A stretch of DNA of 64,000 nt from Oceanobacillus sp. FSL K6-2867 (GTDB lineage Bacteria > Bacillota > Bacilli > Bacillales > Amphibacillaceae), in contig NZ_CP150144.1 in the NCBI RefSeq assembly GCF_037963145.1, positions 1,860,001-1,924,000 on the forward strand, read 5' to 3'. Below the pieces are notes generated by a model. It was given only the letters and a program-made list of their open reading frames with translations, ran no database searches and was not told the origin of the DNA. Shown in pieces: positions 8,167 to 17,031 of the stretch. Within the stretch, counting starts at the first letter, position 1; the number at the start of each line of letters is the position of its first letter. The position numbers and the translations under genes were made by a program.

Positions 8167-10467
8167 TTGAAGTTCAAATCAGCTTATTCAAGAAGTATTG
8201 TTTTCATGTTAATTATTGTATTTATTTCTTTTCCTATGAGCCAATATCCTACTATTGGGCACGCTGAACAAGAAACCCCCGTAGTTGAGACAAGAGTTAA
8301 AGAAACTATTGAAGTGGATGGCAAAGAATTTAGGGATTTGAATGCAAACGGAGAATTGGATTCTTATGAAGACTGGAGATTACCCGTTGAGGAACGTGTA
8401 GATGATTTATTGTCGAAAATGACGGTTGAAGAAAAGGCTGGATTAATGTTAATTTCGACATTTAATGACAATTCGAGTCGCATCGATCTGCAAGATAATC
8501 ATTTGCGTTATTTTATCGTACGTGATGACCCAGAGCCAAGAGATTTGGCTGCTCGAAACAATGAATTTCAAGAACTTGGTGAGGCTTCCCGTTTGGGAAT
8601 CCCAGTAGTGATGACTTCCAATCCTCGTAACCATGTGAATCCGAATCAGACGTATGGTCATGCAGAAGCAGGTGGGCAATTATCCACTTGGCCTGGAGAG
8701 CTTGGTCTTGCTGCAACACAGGATCCTGAAATCGCTCGACAGTTCGCTGAAATTGCTGCAAAGGAATGGCGTGCGGCTGGAATGCATAAAATCTATGGCT
8801 ATATGGCAGATGTTCTGACAGAACCACGCTGGACAAGAACAGATGGTACATTTGGCGAAGACCCTGAGTTTGTATCTGACATGATTACTTCCATTGTGGA
8901 AGGTTTTCAAGGTAAGGAATTAGATGAAAATAGTGTTTCCCTAACAATTAAGCACTTCGCTGGTGGCGGCCCGCGCTTAAATGGGACAGACCCTCATCAT
9001 GAATGGGGAAATACCAACGTATACCCAACAGAAGGCAGCTTGTATACGTATCATTTACCTTCATTCGTTGCTGCGATAGAAGCAGGTACAACTTCAATCA
9101 TGCCGTATTATGCGAAACCAGTAAATGATGGAAGTGCTGTTCAATTACCAGAGCATCTCTGGCATTCAGAGGAAGAGCAATTTGAAGAGGTTGCTTTTGC
9201 TTACAATAAAGGATTACTTCAAGGATTGCTCCGTAATGAACTTGGATTTACAGGATATGTAAACTCTGATACAGGAATTATCAAAGATGGTGATCGCCCT
9301 TGGGGTGTCGAACATCTTACAGAGCCAGAGCGTTATGCAAAAGCGATTGATGCTGGAACAAATATCTTCTCTGGTGGTACAGATGTCGAACCATTACTCG
9401 AAGCAATTGATACTGGCCTAGTAGAAGAAGCAAGTATTGACCATTCCATTTCTTTCTTGCTTTCGGAGATGTATCAGCTTGGGTTATTTGAGAATCCATA
9501 TGTCAATCCAGAACTAGCTCAGCAAATCGCTGATGACCCTGAATCACAAGCATTAGCAGATGAAGCACACCGTAAATCGATTGTGCTTTTGCGTAATGGA
9601 AATGAAGAAACAGGAACCGTACTGCCAATTACGGACAAGGAAGCAAAAGACATCAAGCTTTATGTAGAAGTTTTTGAAGAGGACGAAGAAGCTGCAATTG
9701 AATCGAGCAAGGGATTAGCAGACTCGATTGCGCTAGCAGATCCATCCATTGAAATTGTTGAATCTGTTGAAGAGGCAACACACGCGTATATTGCTGTAAT
9801 GCCCGCCTTAAGCTGGAGAGAAGATGACACGGAAAACGATCCGCCATCTATTGAACTCATTAAAGATTCTGATACAGGAATTGACTCTGAACGTATTCTC
9901 GAGCTTCAAGAGGAAATCGAGACAACTATATTAGGTATAAATATGACAAACCCTTGGCTAATTAACGAAATCGAACCGGGGGCTGATGCAGTACTTGCAA
10001 CTTTCAATACAACACCAGATGCTATTGTAGACGTCATACGAGGGAATTTTAATCCGACAGGTAAATTACCATTTACAGTACCTGCAGATATGGAAGCAGT
10101 TGAAAACAATGCATCCGATGTACCTGGCTATGCGGAAGCATTTGACTATGCCTACACCAATGCCGACGGTGACGATTATGCCCTAGGATTTGGCTTATCC
10201 TACGTAAGTGCTTCGCTTTTGATCGAAGAAATTAATCGTTTGGAAGAATCAGGAGCTTTCGCTAATCATGGTGCCGCTCGTTCACTGCAAGCTCAATTAA
10301 ATCCGATAGTAAAATTCGAGAATCAAGGTAATGCTGCAAAGGTTGTTCAGCATCTAGAAAAGTTCAATAAAAAATTGAATCAACAATTTGATAAAGTCTT
10401 TATCACTGAAGAAGGTTATGAAAAGCTTTCTGCCTTTGCCGCTGAATTACTAGAAATCTGGAAATAG
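8167..10467 (+). CDS. secreted glycoside hydrolase family 3 protein
   Basis: The 766-residue protein starts with a signal peptide (KSAYSRSIVFMLIIVFISFPM...GHA). The GH3 barrel begins near VEERVDDLLSKMTVEEKAGLM. It contains KHFAGGGPRLNGTDPHHEWG (the conserved Lys-His pair) and GFTGYVNSDTGI, in which Asp368 takes the place of the catalytic nucleophile. The second alpha/beta domain ends with the usual NPTGKLPFTVP motif. The tail after YALGFGLSYV is about 90 residues of helical sequence. Start TTG, supported by AAGGGAGGA seven bases upstream. It probably releases a sugar or sugar acid from an oligosaccharide outside the cell; the substrate cannot be read from sequence. It is under the same cre and operator control as the uronate genes. 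Confidence 0.88.
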   Translation: MKFKSAYSRSIVFMLIIVFISFPMSQYPTIGHAEQETPVVETRVKETIEVDGKEFRDLNANGELDSYEDWRLPVEERVDDLLSKMTVEEKAGLMLISTFNDNSSRIDLQDNHLRYFIVRDDPEPRDLAARNNEFQELGEASRLGIPVVMTSNPRNHVNPNQTYGHAEAGGQLSTWPGELGLAATQDPEIARQFAEIAAKEWRAAGMHKIYGYMADVLTEPRWTRTDGTFGEDPEFVSDMITSIVEGFQGKELDENSVSLTIKHFAGGGPRLNGTDPHHEWGNTNVYPTEGSLYTYHLPSFVAAIEAGTTSIMPYYAKPVNDGSAVQLPEHLWHSEEEQFEEVAFAYNKGLLQGLLRNELGFTGYVNSDTGIIKDGDRPWGVEHLTEPERYAKAIDAGTNIFSGGTDVEPLLEAIDTGLVEEASIDHSISFLLSEMYQLGLFENPYVNPELAQQIADDPESQALADEAHRKSIVLLRNGNEETGTVLPITDKEAKDIKLYVEVFEEDEEAAIESSKGLADSIALADPSIEIVESVEEATHAYIAVMPALSWREDDTENDPPSIELIKDSDTGIDSERILELQEEIETTILGINMTNPWLINEIEPGADAVLATFNTTPDAIVDVIRGNFNPTGKLPFTVPADMEAVENNASDVPGYAEAFDYAYTNADGDDYALGFGLSYVSASLLIEEINRLEESGAFANHGAARSLQAQLNPIVKFENQGNAAKVVQHLEKFNKKLNQQFDKVFITEEGYEKLSAFAAELLEIWK

Positions 10468-10488
10468 GAGTTATTTAACGTTCTATTT

Positions 10489-10526
10489 AAGCTCGAGTGT
10501 GCTTTATGCCATTCGAGCTTTTGTTT
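10489..10526 (+). terminator. intrinsic terminator of the GH3 gene
   Basis: AAGCTCGAG pairs with TTCGAGCTT over a loop of about 14 bases, followed by TTGTTTATT. It lies 22 bases after the GH3 stop. Confidence 0.85.
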
Positions 10527-10627
10527 ATTCCCTCAGACAATTAGAAATCTTGACATTCACCAAGCCTTTAGGGCGAATGCCTTAGTTACACTTATTTAGA
10601 TAGAAAATTTTTATGCTTTCTTATCTA

Positions 10628-10682
10628 CCAAAAATCCTTTCCGATAGAAGTGTAGATAAATACTTCCATCGCAAAGGATTTA
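10628..10682 (-). terminator. intrinsic terminator of uxaC
   Basis: On the minus strand a long imperfect stem, AAATCCTTTGCGATGGAAGT against ACTTCTATCGGAAAGGATTT, is followed by TTTGG. It lies just downstream of the uxaC stop. Confidence 0.8.
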
Positions 10683-10708
10683 ATTTTATAGGTTTTCAGA
10701 TCAAGATT

Positions 10709-12109
10709 TCATCCTATATTAAAAAATCGTTTTGCATTTTCATAGCAAATATTTCTAACATACGTTTCAAGCAAAGCCATATCTTTCGGAGCTTTACCTT
10801 TTTCGACCCAAGATCCTAATAAATTACATAAGATTCTGCGGAAATATTCATGTCTAGGGAAAGATAAAAAGCTTCTAGAATCTGTTAACATTCCTACAAA
10901 GTTACTGATAAGTCCTATATTCGCTAGTGTCTTCATTTGATCTTCCATGCCATCGATTGTGTCATTAAACCACCATGCAGTTCCAAATTGAACCTTCCCA
11001 GGAATTTCATCGGTCTGGAAGTTTCCCGCCATTGCCGCAAGAATATTATTATCACGCGAATTTAAGCTATATAATACTGTCTTTGGAAGCTTATTCTGAA
11101 CATCCATCGCATCCAGCAAATTAGATAGTTTATCAGCAAGAAGGTTGTCACCGATTGAATCAAACCCGCTATCTGGACCTATTAGTTTAAACATTCTCGT
11201 ACTGTTATTACGCAATGGGTTAATATGCAGCTGCATGACCCAGCTTTTATCAGCATACAGCTCGCCAAGCACGACTAATGTATAAGTCTTAAACTGTTCT
11301 ACTTCTTTGGTAGATAGTGCTTCTCCATTTAAACGTTTTGCAAAAATTGCTGCCACTTCATCTTTTGTAGCCTTTTCATAAAAGATAACATTGATTCCAT
11401 GATCCGAACTACGGCAGCCTTGCTCGTCGAAGTAATCGACACGATTTGATAAAGCATCTAAGAAAGCAACATAGTTATCGATCGACATATTTGTTGCTTT
11501 TTCTAGCTTTTCCACCCAAGATAAAAAGTCATCATTTTCAATACCCAATCCTTTATCCGGACGGAAAGAAGGTGATACTGTAACAGAGATATCCTCTTTA
11601 GCCAGCGCCTTATGTGCCTCTAAATCATCTGTTGGATCATCTGTTGTTCCAACAAACTCAACGTTTTTGTTTGTTAGTAAAGCTCTGGTTGCTAACTCTG
11701 GCGTCTGGAGCTTTGCATTCGCTTCTTCCCAAATTGCTGGTGCAGACTCTTCATTAAGCAGCTCATCAATGTCAAAATAGCGAAGCAACTCTAAATGTGT
11801 CCAATGGTATAAAGGGTTCCCCAATGTATTTGGCACAGTTTTTGACCAGGCAAGGAATTTCTCATAGTCACTTTTATTCCCAGTAATATAATCTTCAGCA
11901 ATCCCATTTGCACGCATACCACGCCACTTATAATGGTCACCGCCTAACCACACTTGAGCTAAATTGGAATAATTTTTATTCTGCAGGATTTCATGTTGGT
12001 TTAGGTGATTATGGTAGTCAATAATCGGTAAATGCTTTGCGGTATTATGGAAAAGCTCACGCGCTGTCTCATTATAAAGCAAAAAATCGTCTGTTATAAA
12101 CGTTTTCAT
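10709..12109 (-). CDS. uxaC: glucuronate isomerase
   Basis: UxaC interconverts D-glucuronate and D-fructuronate (also D-galacturonate and D-tagaturonate), the first cytoplasmic step of hexuronate breakdown. The 466-residue length is normal for the family. The start MKTFITDDFLLYNETARELFHNTA and the amidohydrolase-fold metal motif IIDYHNHL (His33, His35) identify it, together with the later SFRPDKGL, LHINPLRNN and GMLTDSRSFLSFPRHEYFRRI blocks. It is transcribed alone between its own promoter (12183-12248) and terminator. The window has no uxuA, kdgK or kdgA, so the fructuronate it makes must be handled by other genes; the SDR and LarA-type genes at 18.6-20.6 kb fit. Confidence 0.97.
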   Translation of the reverse strand: MKTFITDDFLLYNETARELFHNTAKHLPIIDYHNHLNQHEILQNKNYSNLAQVWLGGDHYKWRGMRANGIAEDYITGNKSDYEKFLAWSKTVPNTLGNPLYHWTHLELLRYFDIDELLNEESAPAIWEEANAKLQTPELATRALLTNKNVEFVGTTDDPTDDLEAHKALAKEDISVTVSPSFRPDKGLGIENDDFLSWVEKLEKATNMSIDNYVAFLDALSNRVDYFDEQGCRSSDHGINVIFYEKATKDEVAAIFAKRLNGEALSTKEVEQFKTYTLVVLGELYADKSWVMQLHINPLRNNSTRMFKLIGPDSGFDSIGDNLLADKLSNLLDAMDVQNKLPKTVLYSLNSRDNNILAAMAGNFQTDEIPGKVQFGTAWWFNDTIDGMEDQMKTLANIGLISNFVGMLTDSRSFLSFPRHEYFRRILCNLLGSWVEKGKAPKDMALLETYVRNICYENAKRFFNIG

Positions 12110-12182
12110 TTCAAATCAACCTCTCATCATTTACGTATTCGTTCAATAATATACTATGGTTTTCTATCTATCCCCGCTTTAT

Positions 12183-12248
12183 ATTTGTTTAATAAACAAA
12201 CAAATACACCTATATTATAATAGTATATGTAAACGCTTTATCTTTCAA
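12183..12248 (-). promoter_or_regulatory. promoter of uxaC with cre site and ROK-type operator
   Basis: Minus strand: -35 TTGAAA (12248-12243), 17 bases, -10 TACTAT (12225-12220); an alternative -10, TATAAT, lies at 12219-12214. The spacer contains TGTAAACGCTTTAT (12228-12241), a cre-like site. The operator at 12183-12205 reads ATTTGTTT, seven bases, CAAACAAAT... with slight imperfection. The rest of the 12110-12426 gap holds only the gntP terminator and AT-rich sequence. Confidence 0.7.
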
Positions 12249-12378
12249 GTATAAAGTATAAAGTATAAAATTTCTAAAGTTATTTAATATACCGAATCGA
12301 TTAGGAACTTATTAAACCATTTTGCTTTTTAATTGTAAACTTATAATCTTTATGTTTCTAACTTACTGTGCTAATCCA

Positions 12379-12413
12379 GAAAAAGACTCCGGGATTCAAT
12401 AATCCCAAAGCCT
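12379..12413 (-). terminator. intrinsic terminator of gntP
   Basis: On the minus strand GGCTTTGGGATT pairs (with G-T pairs) with AATCCCGGAGTC over a four-base loop, followed by TTTTTCTGG. It separates the adh-gntP transcript from uxaC. Confidence 0.85.
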
Positions 12414-12426
12414 TTTCCAAAATCCC

Positions 12427-13773
12427 TTAAACAAACATACTCAACGCTAACACGAATACCAAACCACAGACAGAGATTAATGTCTCAAGCACTGTCCATG
12501 TTGCAAATGTTTCTTTCATCGTTAAACCAAAGGATTCCTTCACAATCCAGAATCCAGTATCGTTTACGTGAGAGGCAATAATACTGCCAGCACCAGTTGC
12601 GAGCACCATTAGCTCTACGTTTACATCTGTACCCACCATCATCGGCAGAACAAGACCTGCCGTTGTCAATGCAGCAACAGTAGCAGAACCTTGTGCAAGC
12701 CTGATTAAGGCAGCAATCAGCCAAGCTAGAATTAATGGTGAGATTGTACTTCCTTCAAAGATTTGTGCAACATAATCACCTACACCGCCATCAATTAATA
12801 CTTGCTTTAGAGAGCCTCCGGCACCAAGGATTAATAACATCATACCAATAGCCGCAACTGAGTTCTCGGCAGACTTCATCAAGTCTTTCATTGGAATCTT
12901 TCTTGCTACACCCATTGTGTATACAGCAAGCAAAACGGAAATAAGCATAACTGTACTAGGCGAACCTATCATTGCAACAAAATCAAAGAAAGCATTATCT
13001 GTTTCTGAGTCTCTTAATAACGATACGATTGTTGAGATCGCCATCAGAATAACTGGGAATAATGCTGTAAACGCACTAATCGCAAAGCTTGGTGTATCTT
13101 CTAATTTAAATTGTTTGGCATCACCAATTGAAGCCATACTGCCTGTAGGCGTTTTCTCAAATGCTGATGGCGCGTATTTCCTTGCGATTTTTGTAAATAG
13201 CGGACCTGCGATAATAACAGTCGGAATAGCAATGATAAATCCATAAACCAATACCATCCCTACGTTTGCACCATATTCTTGGGCAATAACCGTTGGGCCC
13301 GGATGTGGCGGCAAGAACGCATGTGTAACAGATAGAGCTGTCGTCATTGGCAAGCCTAACCAAAGGAATGATTTATTAATTTGTTTAGAAATCTGATAAA
13401 CAATTGGAATTAATAATACTAGACCAACTTCGAAAAATAATGCAATACCAAGAATGAATCCAGCTGCTACAACAGCCCATTGAATTCGCTTCTCTCCAAA
13501 TTTATCAATTAACGTCATTGCGATACGCTGGGCACCGCCTGCATCTGCAATCAATTTTCCAAGAATTGCTCCAAGGCCAAATACTAATGCAATACCACCC
13601 AGTGTACCTCCCATTCCGGCTTCAATCGTTTTAACGATTTGGTCGACTGGCATACCTAGTGCCAATGCGATTAAGAATGACACAACAACTAATGAAATAA
13701 ACGTATTCAAATTAAACTTCATAATTAAGATGAGCAATACAACAATACCCAGTCCAACAATTAATAATGGCAT
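12427..13773 (-). CDS. gntP: GntP-family gluconate/aldonate permease
   Basis: This proton-coupled permease of the GntP family has 448 residues and about 12-14 membrane segments, the normal size. Characteristic blocks are GGTLGGIALVFGLGAILGKLIADAGGAQRIA, THAFLPPHPGPTVIAQEYGAN (the conserved HxFxPPHPGP motif) and the C-terminal ASHVNDTGFWIVKESFGLT. Family members carry D-gluconate, idonate, fructuronate and similar acids. It follows the alcohol dehydrogenase gene by 103 bases with a hairpin but no minus-strand U-tract between, and no operator of its own, so co-transcription with adh is likely. External gluconate would enter the same GntK-Gnd route as the uronate pathway. Confidence 0.93.
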   Translation of the reverse strand: MPLLIVGLGIVVLLILIMKFNLNTFISLVVVSFLIALALGMPVDQIVKTIEAGMGGTLGGIALVFGLGAILGKLIADAGGAQRIAMTLIDKFGEKRIQWAVVAAGFILGIALFFEVGLVLLIPIVYQISKQINKSFLWLGLPMTTALSVTHAFLPPHPGPTVIAQEYGANVGMVLVYGFIIAIPTVIIAGPLFTKIARKYAPSAFEKTPTGSMASIGDAKQFKLEDTPSFAISAFTALFPVILMAISTIVSLLRDSETDNAFFDFVAMIGSPSTVMLISVLLAVYTMGVARKIPMKDLMKSAENSVAAIGMMLLILGAGGSLKQVLIDGGVGDYVAQIFEGSTISPLILAWLIAALIRLAQGSATVAALTTAGLVLPMMVGTDVNVELMVLATGAGSIIASHVNDTGFWIVKESFGLTMKETFATWTVLETLISVCGLVFVLALSMFV

Positions 13774-13839
13774 AACTTTCTCTCCCCTTATGTCTCACAT
13801 AGATGTGTAATGAACCCGTTTTCATTATGGGCTTTAAAG

Positions 13840-13877
13840 GGCTTTAGCTGCTAATCGCTAAAGCCTTTATTTTTTAT
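13840..13877 (+). terminator. hairpin between adh and gntP, terminator-like only on the plus strand
   Basis: GGCTTTAGC / GCTAAAGCC forms a 9-base stem with an 8-base loop and a plus-strand tail TTTATTTTTTAT. No plus-strand gene leads into it. On the minus strand, the direction of adh and gntP, the U-tract is missing, so read-through into gntP is expected. It could act as a processing or stabilising stem. Confidence 0.5.
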
Positions 13878-14896
13878 CATTCAAATTCAATAACTGCTTT
13901 TCTTACTTTATCCGGGTTTTTCTCCACAAATGCAAATGCCTCTTTTACTTGATCGACATGGAAACGATGGGTCACAAGGCCATTATGCGTTAATTTTTTC
14001 GAATTAATCAGCTCAACAACTTTCGCAAACTGATTTGTCTGCAGCCTTGAACCAGAGATTGTCAGTTCCTTTTTCGTAATGTGCATCATTGCAATTGAGG
14101 ATGGAGTTGCATTGAACCCTAATGTAACGACATTGCCTGCAGGGGATGCTACTTCAACAGCTAATTCGAATGTTTGCGGGACACCAACTGCATCAATCAC
14201 CACATTTGCACCTTCGCCGTTTGTAATTTCATTTATTTGATCGCTTACATCTACCTCAGATGGGTTAATCGTATAATCTGCTCCATTTTCTTTCGCAAAT
14301 GCTAGACGTTCATTGGTAAAATCAGAAATGATAACAGTCGCACCACGGAGCTTAGCTAATTTTAAAACCGTAATGCCGATAGGACCAGCTCCTTGAATAA
14401 ATACAGTTTGTCCTTCCTCGACATTTCCTCTCCAAGTAGCTTGCGCACCGATTGTATAAGGCTCTGCCATTACTGCCTCATCCCAGTCAATCTTAGAATC
14501 TACTTTATGAACCTGTCTATCTTCCAGAACAACAAATTCCCTCATGCCCCCATCTTCATGGACACCGAATACAGAGACTTCTTTACATACATTTGGTCTT
14601 CCGCTTTTACATGCATAGCATTCGCCACAATAGGTAATTGGCTCGATAACAACATGATCCCCAACCAATACTTTGGAAACTACAGAACCAACCTCAACAA
14701 TTTCCCCTGTCACTTCATGTCCAACAATTCTTGGGTATGTTGCAAGTGGGTTAGTGCCATGGTAAATGTGCATATCCGAGCCACAAATTCCTACTCGCTT
14801 TATTTTTACTTTCACTTCGTTTTCCTTTTCAAGCTCTGGTACTGGAATATTCAAAATCTCAATAGTATGTGCTTCTGGAATTCTAATCGCTTTCAT
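13877..14896 (-). CDS. zinc-dependent sugar-acid/polyol dehydrogenase (YjmD-like MDR family)
   Basis: This 339-residue medium-chain dehydrogenase has catalytic zinc ligands in GICGSDMH (Cys38) and GHE (His60-Glu61). The structural zinc site is Cys90, Cys93, Cys96 and Cys104 ([15 protein letters not shown]), and the nucleotide-binding motif is [10 protein letters not shown]. It resembles YjmD of the B. subtilis hexuronate locus and E. coli L-galactonate/L-idonate 5-dehydrogenases. A likely role is oxidation of a C5 hydroxyl of an aldonate such as L-galactonate or L-gulonate, producing tagaturonate or fructuronate for this pathway. That substrate is an inference. First gene of the adh-gntP unit, behind the promoter with operator at 14961-15025. 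Confidence 0.85.
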   Translation of the reverse strand: MKAIRIPEAHTIEILNIPVPELEKENEVKVKIKRVGICGSDMHIYHGTNPLATYPRIVGHEVTGEIVEVGSVVSKVLVGDHVVIEPITYCGECYACKSGRPNVCKEVSVFGVHEDGGMREFVVLEDRQVHKVDSKIDWDEAVMAEPYTIGAQATWRGNVEEGQTVFIQGAGPIGITVLKLAKLRGATVIISDFTNERLAFAKENGADYTINPSEVDVSDQINEITNGEGANVVIDAVGVPQTFELAVEVASPAGNVVTLGFNATPSSIAMMHITKKELTISGSRLQTNQFAKVVELINSKKLTHNGLVTHRFHVDQVKEAFAFVEKNPDKVRKAVIEFE

Positions 14897-14960
14897 TGTT
14901 TCACCTCTAAAAGATATTATACAGTCAAAAAATTATCTATAGTTGCGTTAGTGTGAATAT

Positions 14961-15025
14961 TTAATTTGCATACTAAACAAATTAATAACAATACCCATTG
15001 TAATTGTAAGCGTTTATAAAGACAA
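14961..15025 (-). promoter_or_regulatory. promoter of adh-gntP with cre site and ROK-type operator
   Basis: Minus strand: -35 TTGTCT (15025-15020), 17 bases, -10 TACAAT (15002-14997). TGTAAGCGTTTATA (15005-15018) in the spacer is a cre-like site. The operator at 14961-14985 is TTAATTTG, nine bases, CAAATTAA: palindromic outer arms with a slightly altered centre (CATACTAAA). Confidence 0.75.
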
Positions 15026-15118
15026 GTGTTTTTTTAGCGTCTATTTTCGAAAAAAACTGTAATTTACCTTGCCTGTTTTTTAGAAAATCAGCAATATTAT
15101 TTAACAAAAAACTCTTAT

Positions 15119-15162
15119 TAAAAAAGACCCTAAAGTGCTTTATTACAGCCTCTTTAAGGTCT
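15119..15162 (-). terminator. intrinsic terminator of larB-larC2
   Basis: Minus strand AGACCTTAAAG pairs with CTTTAGGGTCT over a loop of about 16 bases, then TTTTTTAATAAG. It lies 37 bases after the larC2 stop. Confidence 0.85.
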
Positions 15163-15198
15163 CAAGCTTAAAAACGGGATATGTATTATAATAATTTA

Positions 15199-15675
15199 TC
15201 AATCCCTTGTTTGCAGTTGACTCCAAACTTCCTCATAAACTCGCTTTAGTGGAATAGAATGGTCTTCTGCAATCTGTCTGCACTCTTCGTATTCTGGGGA
15301 GCTTTGAAATACTTCGCCATTCCGAATTCCTTGTTTTACCGTAACAGTTCCCCACTGTGTATCTACTTTCGTAAAGACACGTTCCATTCGATGGACGGTT
15401 AATGGGTAATAACGAATACCAAGTGTTGTTGTTTCCCGCAGTAATATTTCCTTCATCTCTTCAATTGCCTCTTCGCGGCAAAGCAGTTGCAATAATACGC
15501 CTGGTCGATTTTTTTTCATGTAAATGGGTGTGTAAAACACATCATTTGCACCAGCATTAAAGAGCATATCCATCACATATCCTAGCCATTCACCTGAAAT
15601 ATCATCTAAATTAACTTCCATTTTCATCATATGATTATCAATATGCTCTTTATTTGGAGGCCGATAGGAATTCAT
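15199..15675 (-). CDS. larC2: LarC C-terminal domain as a separate protein (LarC2), nickel-pincer cofactor assembly
   Basis: LarC inserts nickel into the pyridinium bis-thiocarboxylate precursor of the LarA cofactor in a CTP-dependent reaction. This 158-residue protein matches only the C-terminal half of LarC: KMEVNLDDISGEWLGYVMDMLFNAGANDVFYTPIYMKKNRPGVLLQLLCREE. The N-terminal half is encoded about 5.7 kb away at 21368-22306. In Lactiplantibacillus plantarum the halves are adjacent and joined by a programmed frameshift; that cannot happen here, so the active enzyme must assemble from two polypeptides. It lies 20 bases after larB with ribosome binding site AAGAAGGTG, and both genes share one transcript. 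Confidence 0.9.
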   Translation of the reverse strand: MNSYRPPNKEHIDNHMMKMEVNLDDISGEWLGYVMDMLFNAGANDVFYTPIYMKKNRPGVLLQLLCREEAIEEMKEILLRETTTLGIRYYPLTVHRMERVFTKVDTQWGTVTVKQGIRNGEVFQSSPEYEECRQIAEDHSIPLKRVYEEVWSQLQTRD

Positions 15676-15695
15676 ATCAATACACCTTCTTTGCC

Positions 15696-16442
15696 TTAAG
15701 CTTTATTCGCTAAACGATCAATCAGCACTGCATTATATGCACCACCAAAACCATTATCAATATTGACAACACTTACGCCGGATGAACAGCTATTTAACAT
15801 GGAAAGCAATGCAGAGAGCCCATGGAAATTAGCTCCATAACCAATGCTCGTTGGAACAGCAATTAATGGATTAGAAACAAGACCTCCGACAACACTTGGA
15901 AGCGCGCCCTCCATCCCAGCTACTACAATGGTTACAGTTGCTTGCTGAATCGCTTCTAAATTATCTAGCAGGCGATGGATTCCCGCAACTCCTACATCAT
16001 AAATACGTCTGACATTGCTTCCCATCACTTCAGCTGTTATTGCAGCCTCTTCTGCCACCCTTAAGTCGGATGTCCCTGCACAGACAACAGCAATGTATCC
16101 TTGGTCTCGGTTGGCAGGTGATACTTCACGTTTCCAATAAATTAACGCTGCAGTTTCATCATAATGAAGTTCTGGATGCACCTCTAAAATTGCACCCGCT
16201 TTTTCCTTTGCCACTCTCGTAACAAGTACATTATTACCCTTTGCTTTGATGGCGTGAATAATTGCTGTAATCTGTTCTACAGTCTTTCCTTCTCCATAAA
16301 TTACTTCCGGAAAACCCTGCCTCTTCGGACGATGATGATCAACCTTAGCAAAACCCAGGTTTTCGTATGGAGAAAGTTGTTCCTTAGCTTGTTCGATACT
16401 GATTGTTCCATCTTGTAGTTGTTTTAAAATTTCATCCATCAC
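15696..16442 (-). CDS. larB: LarB, pyridinium-3,5-biscarboxylic acid mononucleotide synthase
   Basis: LarB carboxylates nicotinic acid adenine dinucleotide and cleaves off AMP, the first step of nickel-pincer nucleotide synthesis. The 248-residue protein has the usual two parts: a small N-terminal helical region, then a PurE-like domain with VVCAGTSDLRVAEEAAITAEVMG, VVAGMEGALPSVVGGLV, AVPTSIGYG and NSCSSGVSVVNIDNGFGGA (the conserved Cys near residue 220). It is first in a two-gene unit with larC2. I see no ROK-type operator in the 16443-16560 stretch before it, so it may be transcribed independently of the sugar-acid regulon. Confidence 0.95.
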   Translation of the reverse strand: MMDEILKQLQDGTISIEQAKEQLSPYENLGFAKVDHHRPKRQGFPEVIYGEGKTVEQITAIIHAIKAKGNNVLVTRVAKEKAGAILEVHPELHYDETAALIYWKREVSPANRDQGYIAVVCAGTSDLRVAEEAAITAEVMGSNVRRIYDVGVAGIHRLLDNLEAIQQATVTIVVAGMEGALPSVVGGLVSNPLIAVPTSIGYGANFHGLSALLSMLNSCSSGVSVVNIDNGFGGAYNAVLIDRLANKA

Positions 16443-16559
16443 GTTTCCTCGCCTTACTAATCCTGCTTATTGCTAGGACTTATTTAAACATTTTCTTATA
16501 GAAGCTGGAGACTGCCCCTTAACTAGGTAAATTTATATATTTAACACACTTTATATAAA

Positions 16560-17020
16560 CTTCTAATTAATGTGCATTGAGAGATTGTGCGTATCCCCGC
16601 TTCGGAAACACACTTCGCTTTTCGCGGGTGACCCGACGCTCTTCGAACTCCGTTCTTCAGAGTCTCACTCTGGCCACGTATCCCGCAGAAGTCTTCGTGT
16701 GTTTCCTCCGCTAGAACTGGCTCACTGTCTACTATTAGTAGAATATACCTAACAAGATCGGTGCTCTAAACAGTCCGGGTGAGTGAAGGGCGGTGCCTCC
16801 TCGAAAATACGATGTAAATGCTGACGAAGCATTCCTTGTCCTGTGGGAACAGCACGTGTCTGAAGACTCACCGGAAGCGATCTTCTTCCGGAGAGGCTGA
16901 AGCCGTGCCCACGGAAAGCATCCGCCCGAAGCGATCCCGGACGGCAACTATTGCTCCGATTAAGCAAATAATCATTAGTTCGGAGCTTCTTTCCAATACG
17001 ACATTAAAGCATCGTAGTTA
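16560..17020 (+). repeat. GC-rich intergenic palindromic element (REP-like), orientation arbitrary
   Basis: About 460 bases between larB and gntK are clearly richer in G and C than the neighbours and hold several inverted repeats. Examples are GGAAACACAC (near 16608) with GTGTGTTTCC (near 16700), CGCGGGT with ATCCCGC, and ATCTTCTTCCGG-type and GCATCCGCC/CGGACGG pieces near 16880-16940. GCTCCGA (near 16953) pairs with TCGGAGC (near 16980). All open frames in it are short, overlap on both strands and lack ribosome binding sites. It looks like the dispersed noncoding palindromic elements of Bacillaceae genomes; copy number cannot be seen from one window. Confidence 0.6.
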
Positions 17021-17031
17021 ACGAAAAACAT

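Noticed and set aside
13840..13877. Terminator between adh and gntP on the coding strand
   Set aside because: The U-tract exists only on the plus strand; on the minus strand the hairpin has no tail, so I treat gntP as co-transcribed.
15005..15018. cre site as the sole control of adh-gntP
   Set aside because: The nearby palindromic operator and matching -10/-35 layout show that cre is one part of a combined promoter.
16570..17020. Overlapping short frames on both strands in the GC-rich element
   Set aside because: Multiple mutually overlapping frames of 60-72 codons come from high GC content; no ribosome binding site or protein-like pattern.
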